This document shows positions 1-4,976 of a stretch of DNA of 10,777 nucleotides, one piece after another. The stretch covers positions 1 through 10,777 of the forward strand of contig JAGWIH010000047.1 in assembly GCA_028866355.1 (NCBI GenBank), read 5' to 3'. Source of the stretch: Alphaproteobacteria bacterium. GTDB lineage: Bacteria; Pseudomonadota; Alphaproteobacteria; ATCC43930; CGMCC-115725. Every line of letters starts with the position of its first letter. The first letter of the stretch is position 1. Both the position numbers and the translations under genes were made by a program. Below the pieces are notes generated by a model. It had not been told where the DNA came from. It did no database searches and saw nothing but the letters and a program-made list of their open reading frames with translations.

Positions 1-1
1 G

Positions 2-871
2 TACAAGTGCGCGGTCTGGCTGGCGCCGTTGGCGGCGCACCGCCGACGCCTCGCGGAGTTGAAACGCCGTCTGCTGGTCGTCCAGTTCGGCGGCGCCGTC
101 GGCACCTTGGCTTCGCTGGGCACGAAAGGCCGCGCGGTGACCGAAGGCCTGGCGCGCGAACTGGGTCTCGCCGCGCCGATTGCGCCATGGCACGCCAACC
201 GCGAGGTGCTGGCCGAAACCGCCGCGGTGCTTGGCCTCGTCTGCGGCAGTCTGGCGAAATTCGCGACCGATCTCATCCTGCTGAGCCAGACGGAAGTGGC
301 CGAGGCCGGCGAGCCGGCCGAAGCGGGTCGCGGCGGCTCAAGCACCTTGCCGCAGAAGCGCAATCCGGTGGCGAGCGCTTATATCGTCGCCTGCGCGCGC
401 GGCGTGCATGCGCTGGTGCCGCTGATGTTCCAGGCGCTAGCCGGCGACCATGAACGCTCGACCGGCGCATGGCAGAGCGAAGTGCTGGCTCTGCCACAGA
501 TCTTCCTGCTGACCTCGGGCGCGTTGACGCATGCCGAGGATATCGCCAAAGGCCTCCGCGTCGACGCGGCGGCGATGCGGCGCAATCTCGACGCGACGCA
601 TGGCGTGATCGTCGCGGAGGCCGTGATGATGGCGCTGGCCGAAGACGCCGGCCGCGATGTCGCGCACGAGCTGGTACAGCGCGCCAGTCGGGCGGCGCTC
701 ACACGCGGCCGCCCGCTTGCCGAAATCCTGGCCAAGGATGCGGCCGTAACCGCGCATCTCAACGCCAAAGCGATTGCCAGGCTGACCGATCCGACGCGTT
801 ATCTGGGCGAAGCCAAGGCCGTCGTCGATCGCGTTCTGGCCGCCTGGCGCACGGCGGGTGTGCCGAAGTAA
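2..871 (+). CDS. pcaB: 3-carboxy-cis,cis-muconate cycloisomerase, 3' part (5' end outside window)
   Basis: The family cycloisomerises 3-carboxy-cis,cis-muconate to 4-carboxymuconolactone in the cytoplasmic protocatechuate branch of the beta-ketoadipate pathway. The reading frame is open from base 2, so the start and the N-terminal domain are missing; 289 codons remain. Visible are QFGGAVGTLASLG near the left end, PWHANR, and QTEVAEAGEP followed by the fumarase/aspartase-superfamily signature loop GSSTLPQKRNP (about bases 335-367, usually GSSxMPxKxNP). The C-terminal domain contains GVIVAEAVMMALAEDAGRDVAHELV, split here as GVIVAEAVMMALAEDAG and RDVAHELV, and ends with a DPTRYLG-type segment and a VDRVL helix. 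These C-terminal blocks fit the CMLE subgroup better than adenylosuccinate lyase or argininosuccinate lyase. Translation ends with TAA at 869-871. In many alphaproteobacteria pcaB is the last gene of a pcaDCHGB operon, and here no co-directional gene follows closely. Function is inferred from family motifs; the sequence itself is unambiguous. Confidence 0.92.
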   Translation, partial: YKCAVWLAPLAAHRRRLAELKRRLLVVQFGGAVGTLASLGTKGRAVTEGLARELGLAAPIAPWHANREVLAETAAVLGLVCGSLAKFATDLILLSQTEVAEAGEPAEAGRGGSSTLPQKRNPVASAYIVACARGVHALVPLMFQALAGDHERSTGAWQSEVLALPQIFLLTSGALTHAEDIAKGLRVDAAAMRRNLDATHGVIVAEAVMMALAEDAGRDVAHELVQRASRAALTRGRPLAEILAKDAAVTAHLNAKAIARLTDPTRYLGEAKAVVDRVLAAWRTAGVPK

Positions 872-905
872 AAAATAAAAGGACGGCTCCGAGAGGGAGC
901 CGTCC
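868..905 (-). terminator. Intrinsic terminator of the PEP-CTERM gene, overlapping the pcaB stop codon
   Basis: A perfect 10-bp stem GGACGGCTCC / GGAGCCGTCC (881-890 with 896-905) closes a 5-nt loop. Read on the minus strand it is followed directly by TTTTATTTTTTAC (880 down to 868), a strong U-tract. On the plus strand the stem is followed by AGTCGAAG, with no T-run, so it is built to stop transcription coming from the PEP-CTERM gene. The U-tract overlaps the TAA of pcaB at 869-871, so the two convergent genes share this 3' end. Confidence 0.88.
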
Positions 906-939
906 AGTCGAAGAACCCGAAAAGAAGAACCGGACTAAG

Positions 940-956
940 CGAACCGCAAGGGTTCG
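940..956 (-). other. Small hairpin just after the PEP-CTERM stop codon
   Basis: CGAACC (940-945) and GGTTCG (951-956) form a 6-bp inverted repeat around a 5-nt loop, two bases beyond the stop codon of the minus-strand PEP-CTERM gene. There is no T-run after it on either strand, so it is not a terminator by itself. It could act as a 3' stabilising stem ahead of the real terminator at 881-905, or be chance. Confidence 0.35.
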
Positions 957-957
957 A

Positions 958-1167
958 TTAGAACAGCTTGTGCTTGATCCACGCCGCGGCGCCCGGAATG
1001 GCGACGCCGAGGAGGGCGAGGGTCGACGGCTCCGGAACCGGAGTGCCACCGCAACCGCTCATGCAGCCGCCGCCGCCGCCGTACCACGCGAACGCGGGGG
1101 CGGAGACGAGAGCGACACCGGCAGTCATGACGGCGAAGCGAACGATACGTGACAGGCGGACGGACAT
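958..1167 (-). CDS. Very small PEP-CTERM sorting-domain protein
   Basis: The product is a 69-residue exported protein. Residues 1-27 are a Sec-type signal peptide: basic start (R4, R7, R10), hydrophobic core, and likely cleavage after APAFA. The mature part is only about 16 residues, rich in glycine, with two cysteines (C35 and C39, CMSGC). Residues 44-69 form a PEP-CTERM sorting signal: VPEPSTLALL, a hydrophobic helix, then a short basic tail WIKHKLF. In the PEP-CTERM/exosortase system such signals are recognised at the inner membrane and cleaved near the PEP motif during export linked to exopolysaccharide. The tail is unusual in ending KHKLF rather than an Arg-rich cluster. The ATG at 1167 has a good SD (AAGGAG, 1174-1179) six bases upstream. 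The gene is monocistronic: it has its own terminator at 868-905 and an AT-rich upstream region. No exosortase gene lies in the window. The sorting-domain call is firm; the role of the mature peptide is unknown. Confidence 0.88.
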   Translation of the reverse strand: MSVRLSRIVRFAVMTAGVALVSAPAFAWYGGGGGCMSGCGGTPVPEPSTLALLGVAIPGAAAWIKHKLF

Positions 1168-1173
1168 TTAAGG

Positions 1174-1210
1174 CTCCTTTTGTTTGGCCGCTTTTTGATG
1201 CGGCAAAACA
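1174..1210 (-). promoter_or_regulatory. 5' leader hairpin abutting the Shine-Dalgarno of the PEP-CTERM gene
   Basis: On the minus strand TGTTT-T-GCCGC (1210 down to 1200) can pair with GCGGC-C-AAACA (1191 down to 1181): two 5-bp helices separated by a single T-C mismatch, with an 8-nt A-rich loop. The 3' side of the stem touches the SD AAGGAG (1174-1179), which lies 6 nt from the ATG. The position suggests an effect on mRNA stability or ribosome access, but the SD itself stays single-stranded in this fold. Confidence 0.45.
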
Positions 1211-1289
1211 GAAGTACCGCATTTCTAGAAAATCACAAGAAATATCGAATAAAAATCAAGTATTAATTAACTATACATCAAATATAGTG

Positions 1290-1319
1290 CTTAATAATGC
1301 TTAGTATTACTTATAATTA
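1290..1319. repeat. Three tandem 10-bp imperfect repeats beginning CTTA
   Basis: CTTAATAATG, CTTAGTATTA and CTTATAATTA follow each other without gaps, so the CTTA element recurs at exactly 10 bp, one turn of the helix. They lie in the most AT-rich part of the intergenic region, about 120 bp upstream of the PEP-CTERM start and 30 bp upstream of the -35 of the DUF1330 promoter. Helical phasing suits a cooperatively binding regulator or intrinsically bent DNA. Confidence 0.5.
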
Positions 1320-1348
1320 TCCATGTGTGGCCGAGGTTCTCTGCCGTT

Positions 1349-1376
1349 TTGACTGTCGCCTGCAGATGACTATACT
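1349..1376 (+). promoter_or_regulatory. Sigma-70-type promoter of the DUF1330 gene
   Basis: TTGACT (1349-1354) and TATACT (1371-1376) are separated by 16 bp; each hexamer differs from consensus at one base. Transcription would begin near 1383, giving a leader of about 40 nt before the ATG at 1424. The leader carries AGGAG at 1411-1415, eight bases from the ATG. The promoter probably also serves the MFS gene downstream. Confidence 0.7.
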
Positions 1377-1423
1377 TACCGCAAATTAGGGTTTGCGGAA
1401 ATTAACCACGAGGAGAAAGCGGT

Positions 1424-1729
1424 ATGCCGGCTTATTGGGTGGCGCGTTCGCGGATCATCGATCCGGTCGAATACAAGAAATACACGGATCGGGTTCCGGC
1501 AATTCTCGCCAAGTACGGCGGCAAGGTGCTGGCGCGCGGCGGGCGTTACCAGATCATGGAGGGCCCGCAGAAATTCCACCGCTTCGTGGTCATCGAGTTT
1601 CCCAGCTTCGAGCAGGGCGTCGCCTGTTTCACGTCGAAGGAATATGACGAGGCCGCCGCCTTCCGCCGCAAAGGCGCGGGCGAGGTCGAAACCATCATGG
1701 TCGAAGGCGGCGAAGCCACGCCGCGCTGA
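1424..1729 (+). CDS. DUF1330 family protein
   Basis: The 101-residue cytoplasmic protein belongs to the DUF1330 group of small dimeric alpha/beta-barrel proteins (PF07045). Family-typical blocks are AYWVARSRIIDPVEYKKY at the start, PAILAKYGGKVLARGG in the middle, and RFVVIEFPSFEQGVACF followed by SKEYDEAAAFR. No function is established for the family, and none is claimed here. The ATG is supported by AGGAG eight bases upstream and by the promoter at 1349-1376. The MFS exporter gene starts 36 bp or more downstream on the same strand with no terminator between, so the two are probably co-transcribed. Confidence 0.88.
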   Translation: MPAYWVARSRIIDPVEYKKYTDRVPAILAKYGGKVLARGGRYQIMEGPQKFHRFVVIEFPSFEQGVACFTSKEYDEAAAFRRKGAGEVETIMVEGGEATPR

Positions 1730-1765
1730 ATTGGACGGCGCGGCCGGCATGGCGCCCCGTCGCAA

Positions 1766-3313
1766 ATGCCGGGTGCCGGTCGGCGCGGCAATCTGTTAAA
1801 GCCTCGCCCGCCGATGGATGCCGTTCGCGAAGATCGTCCAACTGCGCCGGCGATGAGCGCCGCCCGCCGCCGCACCGTGCTCGGTGCGGCGATGGCCGGC
1901 ATGTTCATGGCGGCCGTCGAAAGCACCATCGTTGCCACGGCGTTGCCCAGCATCGTCTCCGATTTGGGCGGTTTTCATCTGTTCAGCTGGGTGTTTGCCG
2001 TCTATTTGCTCACCCAGGCGGTGACGATACCGATCTATGGCCGGTTGGCCGATCTGCACGGGCGCAAGCGCGTTTTCGTGGCGGGTACGCTGTTGTTCCT
2101 CGTCGGCTCCGGCCTGTGCGGCTTTGCCCGCAACATGGTGATGTTGATTGCCTTCCGTGCGTTGCAGGGGCTCGGCGCCGGCGCAATCGTGCCGATTGCG
2201 ACGACGGTCGTCGGCGACGTTTATCCCGGCGCGGCACGCACGCGCGCCCAAGGCTATCTATCGGGCGTGTGGGGCATCGCCGCGGTCAGCGGCCCGCTGC
2301 TGGGGGCGTTCCTGGTCGAGCACGTGACCTGGGCAGCGGTGTTCTGGGTCAATTTGCCGATTGGCGCGGTCTGCCTCGCGCTCTTTGGCGTCGCCTTGCG
2401 TGAAAACCGGCGTCACCGGCAGCACAGCATCGACTATCTCGGTGCGACGCTCCTGACAGTCGGCAGCGGCGCGCTGATGCTGGCGTTGATTCAGTGGGCC
2501 CATCTCTCTGACGTTCTGCGCGTCGGCCTGCCCGCAGTGGCCGTGCTTGCCCTCGTCGCCTTCGGCTTCAGCGAGCGGCGCAGCGCCGAACCGATGATGC
2601 CGCCCGATCTGTGGCGGATACCGGCGGTGGCTGCCTCGAATATCGCCGCCTTCGCCATCGGCGGCTCGCTCATCGGCGTCAACGCCTTCGTGCCGACCTA
2701 CGTCCAGGGCGTGATGGGCCGTAACGCGGTAGTCGCCGGATTTGCCCTGACCGCGATGTCGCTGAGCTGGTCGCTGACTACCATTCTGATGGGACATTTG
2801 CCGGTCGCGGCGCGCGCTTCGTATCGCGCCTTGGCGGGTTGGGGTGGCGGCGCGCTGGTCGCGGGCAGCGCGATTCTGATTCTGCTCAATCCGACGCACG
2901 GCGCGCTGTGGGCCGCAAGCGGCGCTTTGGTCATCGGCATCGGCATGGGTCTGTGCAATACGACGTACATCGTTGCGGCGCAGGACAGCGTCGAATTCCA
3001 GCGCCGCGGCACGGCGACGTCGGTCAACGTTTTCCTCCGCATGGTCGGGCAGTCGGTCGCCGTCGCGATCTTCGGCGGCATCCTCAATTCGGTGCTGGCG
3101 GCGCGCATCGGCGCCGGCGAGACAATGGTCGACCGGCTGATGACGCCGGCGCTGCGCGGCGCGCTGCCCACGGCCGAGCTCGCGCGGCTCGACAGCGCGT
3201 TGGCTGTCGGCCTGCATGGCGTGTTCTGGGCGACCGGCGCGTTCTCGCTGCTGGCGTTGCTGTTGGCGTTACGCTTGCCGAAAGGGTTGGGTTCGCGCCA
3301 CGCGCGCGAATAG
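1766..3313 (+). CDS. MFS multidrug exporter, DHA2 (14-TM) type
   Basis: This inner-membrane proton-coupled antiporter of the MDR/EmrB-QacA type is expected to expel hydrophobic drugs or toxic metabolites. From the first ATG it is 515 residues. TM1 carries the motif-D1-like segment AAVESTIVATALP with acidic E52. The loop after TM2 has motif A, GRLADLHGRKRV (92-103). FRALQGLGAGA (130-140) holds the conserved Arg of TM4, and GIAAVSGPLLG (170-180) is the antiporter motif C of TM5. Length and spacing fit 14 helices. The start is uncertain: in-frame ATGs occur at 1766, 1814 and 1853, none with a clear SD. The last gives MSAARRRTVL directly before TM1, which looks most like family members. Substrate unknown. 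The stop at 3311-3313 is two bases from the end of the convergent pagL gene. Confidence 0.9.
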   Translation: MPGAGRRGNLLKPRPPMDAVREDRPTAPAMSAARRRTVLGAAMAGMFMAAVESTIVATALPSIVSDLGGFHLFSWVFAVYLLTQAVTIPIYGRLADLHGRKRVFVAGTLLFLVGSGLCGFARNMVMLIAFRALQGLGAGAIVPIATTVVGDVYPGAARTRAQGYLSGVWGIAAVSGPLLGAFLVEHVTWAAVFWVNLPIGAVCLALFGVALRENRRHRQHSIDYLGATLLTVGSGALMLALIQWAHLSDVLRVGLPAVAVLALVAFGFSERRSAEPMMPPDLWRIPAVAASNIAAFAIGGSLIGVNAFVPTYVQGVMGRNAVVAGFALTAMSLSWSLTTILMGHLPVAARASYRALAGWGGGALVAGSAILILLNPTHGALWAASGALVIGIGMGLCNTTYIVAAQDSVEFQRRGTATSVNVFLRMVGQSVAVAIFGGILNSVLAARIGAGETMVDRLMTPALRGALPTAELARLDSALAVGLHGVFWATGAFSLLALLLALRLPKGLGSRHARE

Positions 3314-3315
3314 AT

Positions 3316-3843
3316 CTACCAGTTGCCGAGCGGCAACGAGAACATCAGCAAAATATTCTCTTCGCCGGGGTTCGTCTTGCTGAAGCCGGCGTTGGAGATG
3401 TGGTCGAAGGCGATGCCGATGCGCGACGCGTCCTCGAAGCGGTAATCGAAGCGCGCGCCGGTCTTGAACTCGAACGCTTCGCCGAGGTTCTTGCCGTGGC
3501 CACGGTGGTAATAGCCGACGGCGGCGTTCGGCACCAACACGAAGTGCCGGCCGAAATGCAAATCGAAATAGAATCCGCCGTAACCATAAACGGATTTCTT
3601 GTTGGTGCCGAAGACACCAATCATCGGCTTGATGAAATAGTAGCCGCGCCCGAAATCGTATTCGGCGCGGCCCTCGACCGCCTTGTTGTTGTGCAGGAAA
3701 TCGTACATGCCGCCGCCGAGCGACAGCAGGCCCGGCTCTTTGGGGCCGGTAAGATCGGAAAGCCAGTCCGCGCGCGCACTCCCAGCGCTTAGGCACATCG
3801 CCAGCGATAGCGCGCCGAGCGCGGCAATCCATCGTCCCGTCAT
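3316..3843 (-). CDS. pagL: Acyloxyacyl hydrolase, lipid A 3-O-deacylase (PagL family)
   Basis: PagL is an outer-membrane beta-barrel hydrolase that removes the 3-O-linked acyl chain of lipid A. The protein is 175 residues. Residues 1 to about 26 form a signal peptide ending SAGSARA before DWLSDL. The rest alternates in beta-strand fashion (YYFIKPMIGVFG, GGFYFDLHFG) and ends in a C-terminal Trp, as outer-membrane proteins often do. The catalytic motif is DHISNAGFSKTNPGEE: H148 and S150 with E162 exactly 14 residues after the His, matching the His-Ser-Glu spacing of Pseudomonas PagL (H126, S128, E140). The start at 3843 was preferred over an upstream in-frame codon at 3921 because it has a strong SD and places the signal peptide at the N-terminus. 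It lies 84 bp downstream of pip and is convergent with the MFS gene. Confidence 0.9.
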   Translation of the reverse strand: MTGRWIAALGALSLAMCLSAGSARADWLSDLTGPKEPGLLSLGGGMYDFLHNNKAVEGRAEYDFGRGYYFIKPMIGVFGTNKKSVYGYGGFYFDLHFGRHFVLVPNAAVGYYHRGHGKNLGEAFEFKTGARFDYRFEDASRIGIAFDHISNAGFSKTNPGEENILLMFSLPLGNW

Positions 3844-3852
3844 GCGCGATTT

Positions 3853-3859
3853 CTCCCCC
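3853..3859 (-). promoter_or_regulatory. Ribosome binding site fixing the pagL start
   Basis: On the minus strand GGGGGAG lies nine bases upstream of the ATG at 3843. It supports this start over the longer frame opening at 3921, whose extra 26 residues would precede an otherwise standard signal peptide. Confidence 0.7.
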
Positions 3860-3888
3860 GACCGGCGCGACGGCGGCATCTTAAAGCC

Positions 3889-3914
3889 TTGGCGGCAAAG
3901 GGCAAGGCCGCCAA
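3889..3914 (-). terminator. Possible weak terminator or processing hairpin after pip
   Basis: TTGGCGGC (3889-3896) and GCCGCCAA (3907-3914) form an 8-bp stem with a 10-nt loop, 13 bases past the pip stop codon on the minus strand. It is followed by GGCTTTAAG, only a poor U-tract, so partial termination or mRNA processing between pip and pagL is more likely than a full stop. Confidence 0.35.
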
Positions 3915-3927
3915 CCGGCAACCCTTC

Positions 3928-4896
3928 CTACAGGCGGCGCTTCATCCGCTCCGTCGCCGCGACAAGCTCGGCGCGGATGCCCGGTTCCATCGCCGAATGA
4001 CCGGCGTCGGGCACGACGACGTATTGCGCGTCGGGCCAGGCGCGATGCAGCTCGTCGGCGCTGATCACCGGGCATACCATGTCATAACGGCCCTGGACGA
4101 TGATCGCCGGCACGTTCCGGATGCGGTCGACATGAGCGACCAGATCGTTCGGCGGCTTGATCACGTGATGGTGGAAGTAGTGCGCTTCGATTCGCGCCAG
4201 CCCCAACGCCATGCGGTCCTCGCCGAACGCCGCGACGGTATCCGGGCTCGGAAGTAGGGTCGAGCACACGCCTTCATAGGTGCTCCAGGCGCGCGCTGCC
4301 GGCATGTGCACCGATGGCGTCGCGTCCATCAGCCGCCGCATATAGGCGGCGAGCAGATCGGTGCGCTCGGCCTCGGGAATGAATCCGGAAAAATTGCGCC
4401 ACGCTTCGGGAAAGACGGTGCGCATGCCATACAGGAACCAGTCGATCTCGCTTTGCCGGCACAGGAAAATGCCGCGCAGCACGAGGCCGCCGCAGCGGTC
4501 GGGATGCGCCTGGGCATAGGCCAGCGCCAGGGTCGAGCCCCATGAGCCGCCGAAGACCACCCAGCGCTCGATGCCGAGATGAATACGCAGTCGCTCGATG
4601 TCGGCGACGAGGTGGCGCAGCGTGTTGTCGTGGGTCTCGCCCAGCGGCGTTGATCGGCCAGCGCCGCGCTGGTCGAACACGACAATGCGATAGACCGCTG
4701 GATCGAAGAACCGCCGATGCGTCGGCGTCGCGCCGGCGCCCGGACCACCGTGCAAAAATACCGCCGGCAGACCGGCCGGATTGCCCGATTGCTCCCAGTA
4801 CATGGTGTGGAGCCCATCCAGCGCCAGCAGGCCGTTCTGGTAAGGCTCGATCGGCGGAAACAGGTCTTGGCGGCCGATTCGCGGGTTATCGGGCAT
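3928..4896 (-). CDS. pip: Proline iminopeptidase (peptidase family S33)
   Basis: This cytoplasmic alpha/beta-hydrolase fold aminopeptidase (EC 3.4.11.5) releases N-terminal proline from peptides. The 322-residue length is normal for the bacterial enzyme. HGGPG (49-53) is the family oxyanion-hole motif and DQRGAGRS (75-82) is the conserved strand/turn. GGSWGS places the nucleophile at S118, GRYD the acid at D272, and AGHS the histidine at H300, so the triad is complete. WYxEQSGNP-like YWEQSGNP (33-40) and FxGSWGSTLAL also match the family. The cap region (about 145-240) includes FLCRQSEIDWFLYG, typical of prolyl iminopeptidases. The ATG at 4896 has no clear SD; a promoter candidate lies immediately upstream. 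pagL follows on the same strand after 84 bp. Confidence 0.94.
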   Translation of the reverse strand: MPDNPRIGRQDLFPPIEPYQNGLLALDGLHTMYWEQSGNPAGLPAVFLHGGPGAGATPTHRRFFDPAVYRIVVFDQRGAGRSTPLGETHDNTLRHLVADIERLRIHLGIERWVVFGGSWGSTLALAYAQAHPDRCGGLVLRGIFLCRQSEIDWFLYGMRTVFPEAWRNFSGFIPEAERTDLLAAYMRRLMDATPSVHMPAARAWSTYEGVCSTLLPSPDTVAAFGEDRMALGLARIEAHYFHHHVIKPPNDLVAHVDRIRNVPAIIVQGRYDMVCPVISADELHRAWPDAQYVVVPDAGHSAMEPGIRAELVAATERMKRRL

Positions 4897-4902
4897 AGGG
4901 TT

Positions 4903-4930
4903 AGTGTAAGAATCCGGGCTGCGAAGGCAA
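4903..4930 (-). promoter_or_regulatory. Candidate promoter of pip, possibly giving a leaderless mRNA
   Basis: On the minus strand TTGCCT (4930 down to 4925) and TACACT (4908 down to 4903) are spaced 16 bp apart, each matching consensus at four of six bases. Only six bases separate the -10 hexamer from the pip ATG, so transcription would start at or next to the A of the start codon. The absence of an SD before pip is consistent with this. Confidence 0.3.
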
Positions 4931-4976
4931 GGCGCGGCAAGCCTTCATTAACCATATTTGCGCTTAATTCCCGGCC

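Larger units (their letters stand above)
1168..1423. other. Divergent intergenic control region with an AT-rich core
   Basis: This 256-bp gap separates the divergent PEP-CTERM and DUF1330 genes and holds no ORF. Bases 1221-1320 contain only 19 G or C in 100, against a surrounding sequence well above 60% GC. It contains a 10-bp palindrome TTTCTAGAAA (1222-1231), a TTAATTAA block (1263-1270) and the phased CTTA repeats at 1290-1319. The plus-strand promoter is at 1349-1376. No convincing sigma-70 or sigma-54 promoter could be picked out for the minus-strand gene, although the region must contain its start point. Confidence 0.75.

Noticed and set aside
881..905. The strong hairpin as a terminator of pcaB
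   Set aside because: On the plus strand it is preceded by the A-run and followed by AGTCGAAG; the T-run is only on the minus strand, so it is oriented for the PEP-CTERM gene.
1168..1350. Sigma-54 promoter for the PEP-CTERM gene, as known for some PEP-CTERM genes
   Set aside because: No TGGCAC-N5-TTGC-like pair was found on the minus strand in this region.
2258..3217. Long open frame on the minus strand opposite the MFS gene
   Set aside because: Its product is rich in Arg, Gln, Asp and Ala with no family motifs, while the plus strand codes a complete transporter with motifs A and C. It is a GC-codon shadow.
2839..3792. Plus-strand open frame spanning the MFS 3' end and the pagL region
   Set aside because: It crosses two well-supported genes in other frames and shows no domain; the pagL strand has a signal peptide, SD and catalytic triad.
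3844..3921. N-terminal extension of PagL from a start at 3921
   Set aside because: It would put 26 residues before a standard signal peptide; the ATG at 3843 has a strong SD and a normal signal sequence.
4949..4968. CtrA-like TTAA...TTAA box before the GT-C-like gene
   Set aside because: The half-sites are 12 bp apart, whereas the CtrA full site has a spacing of 7 bp.
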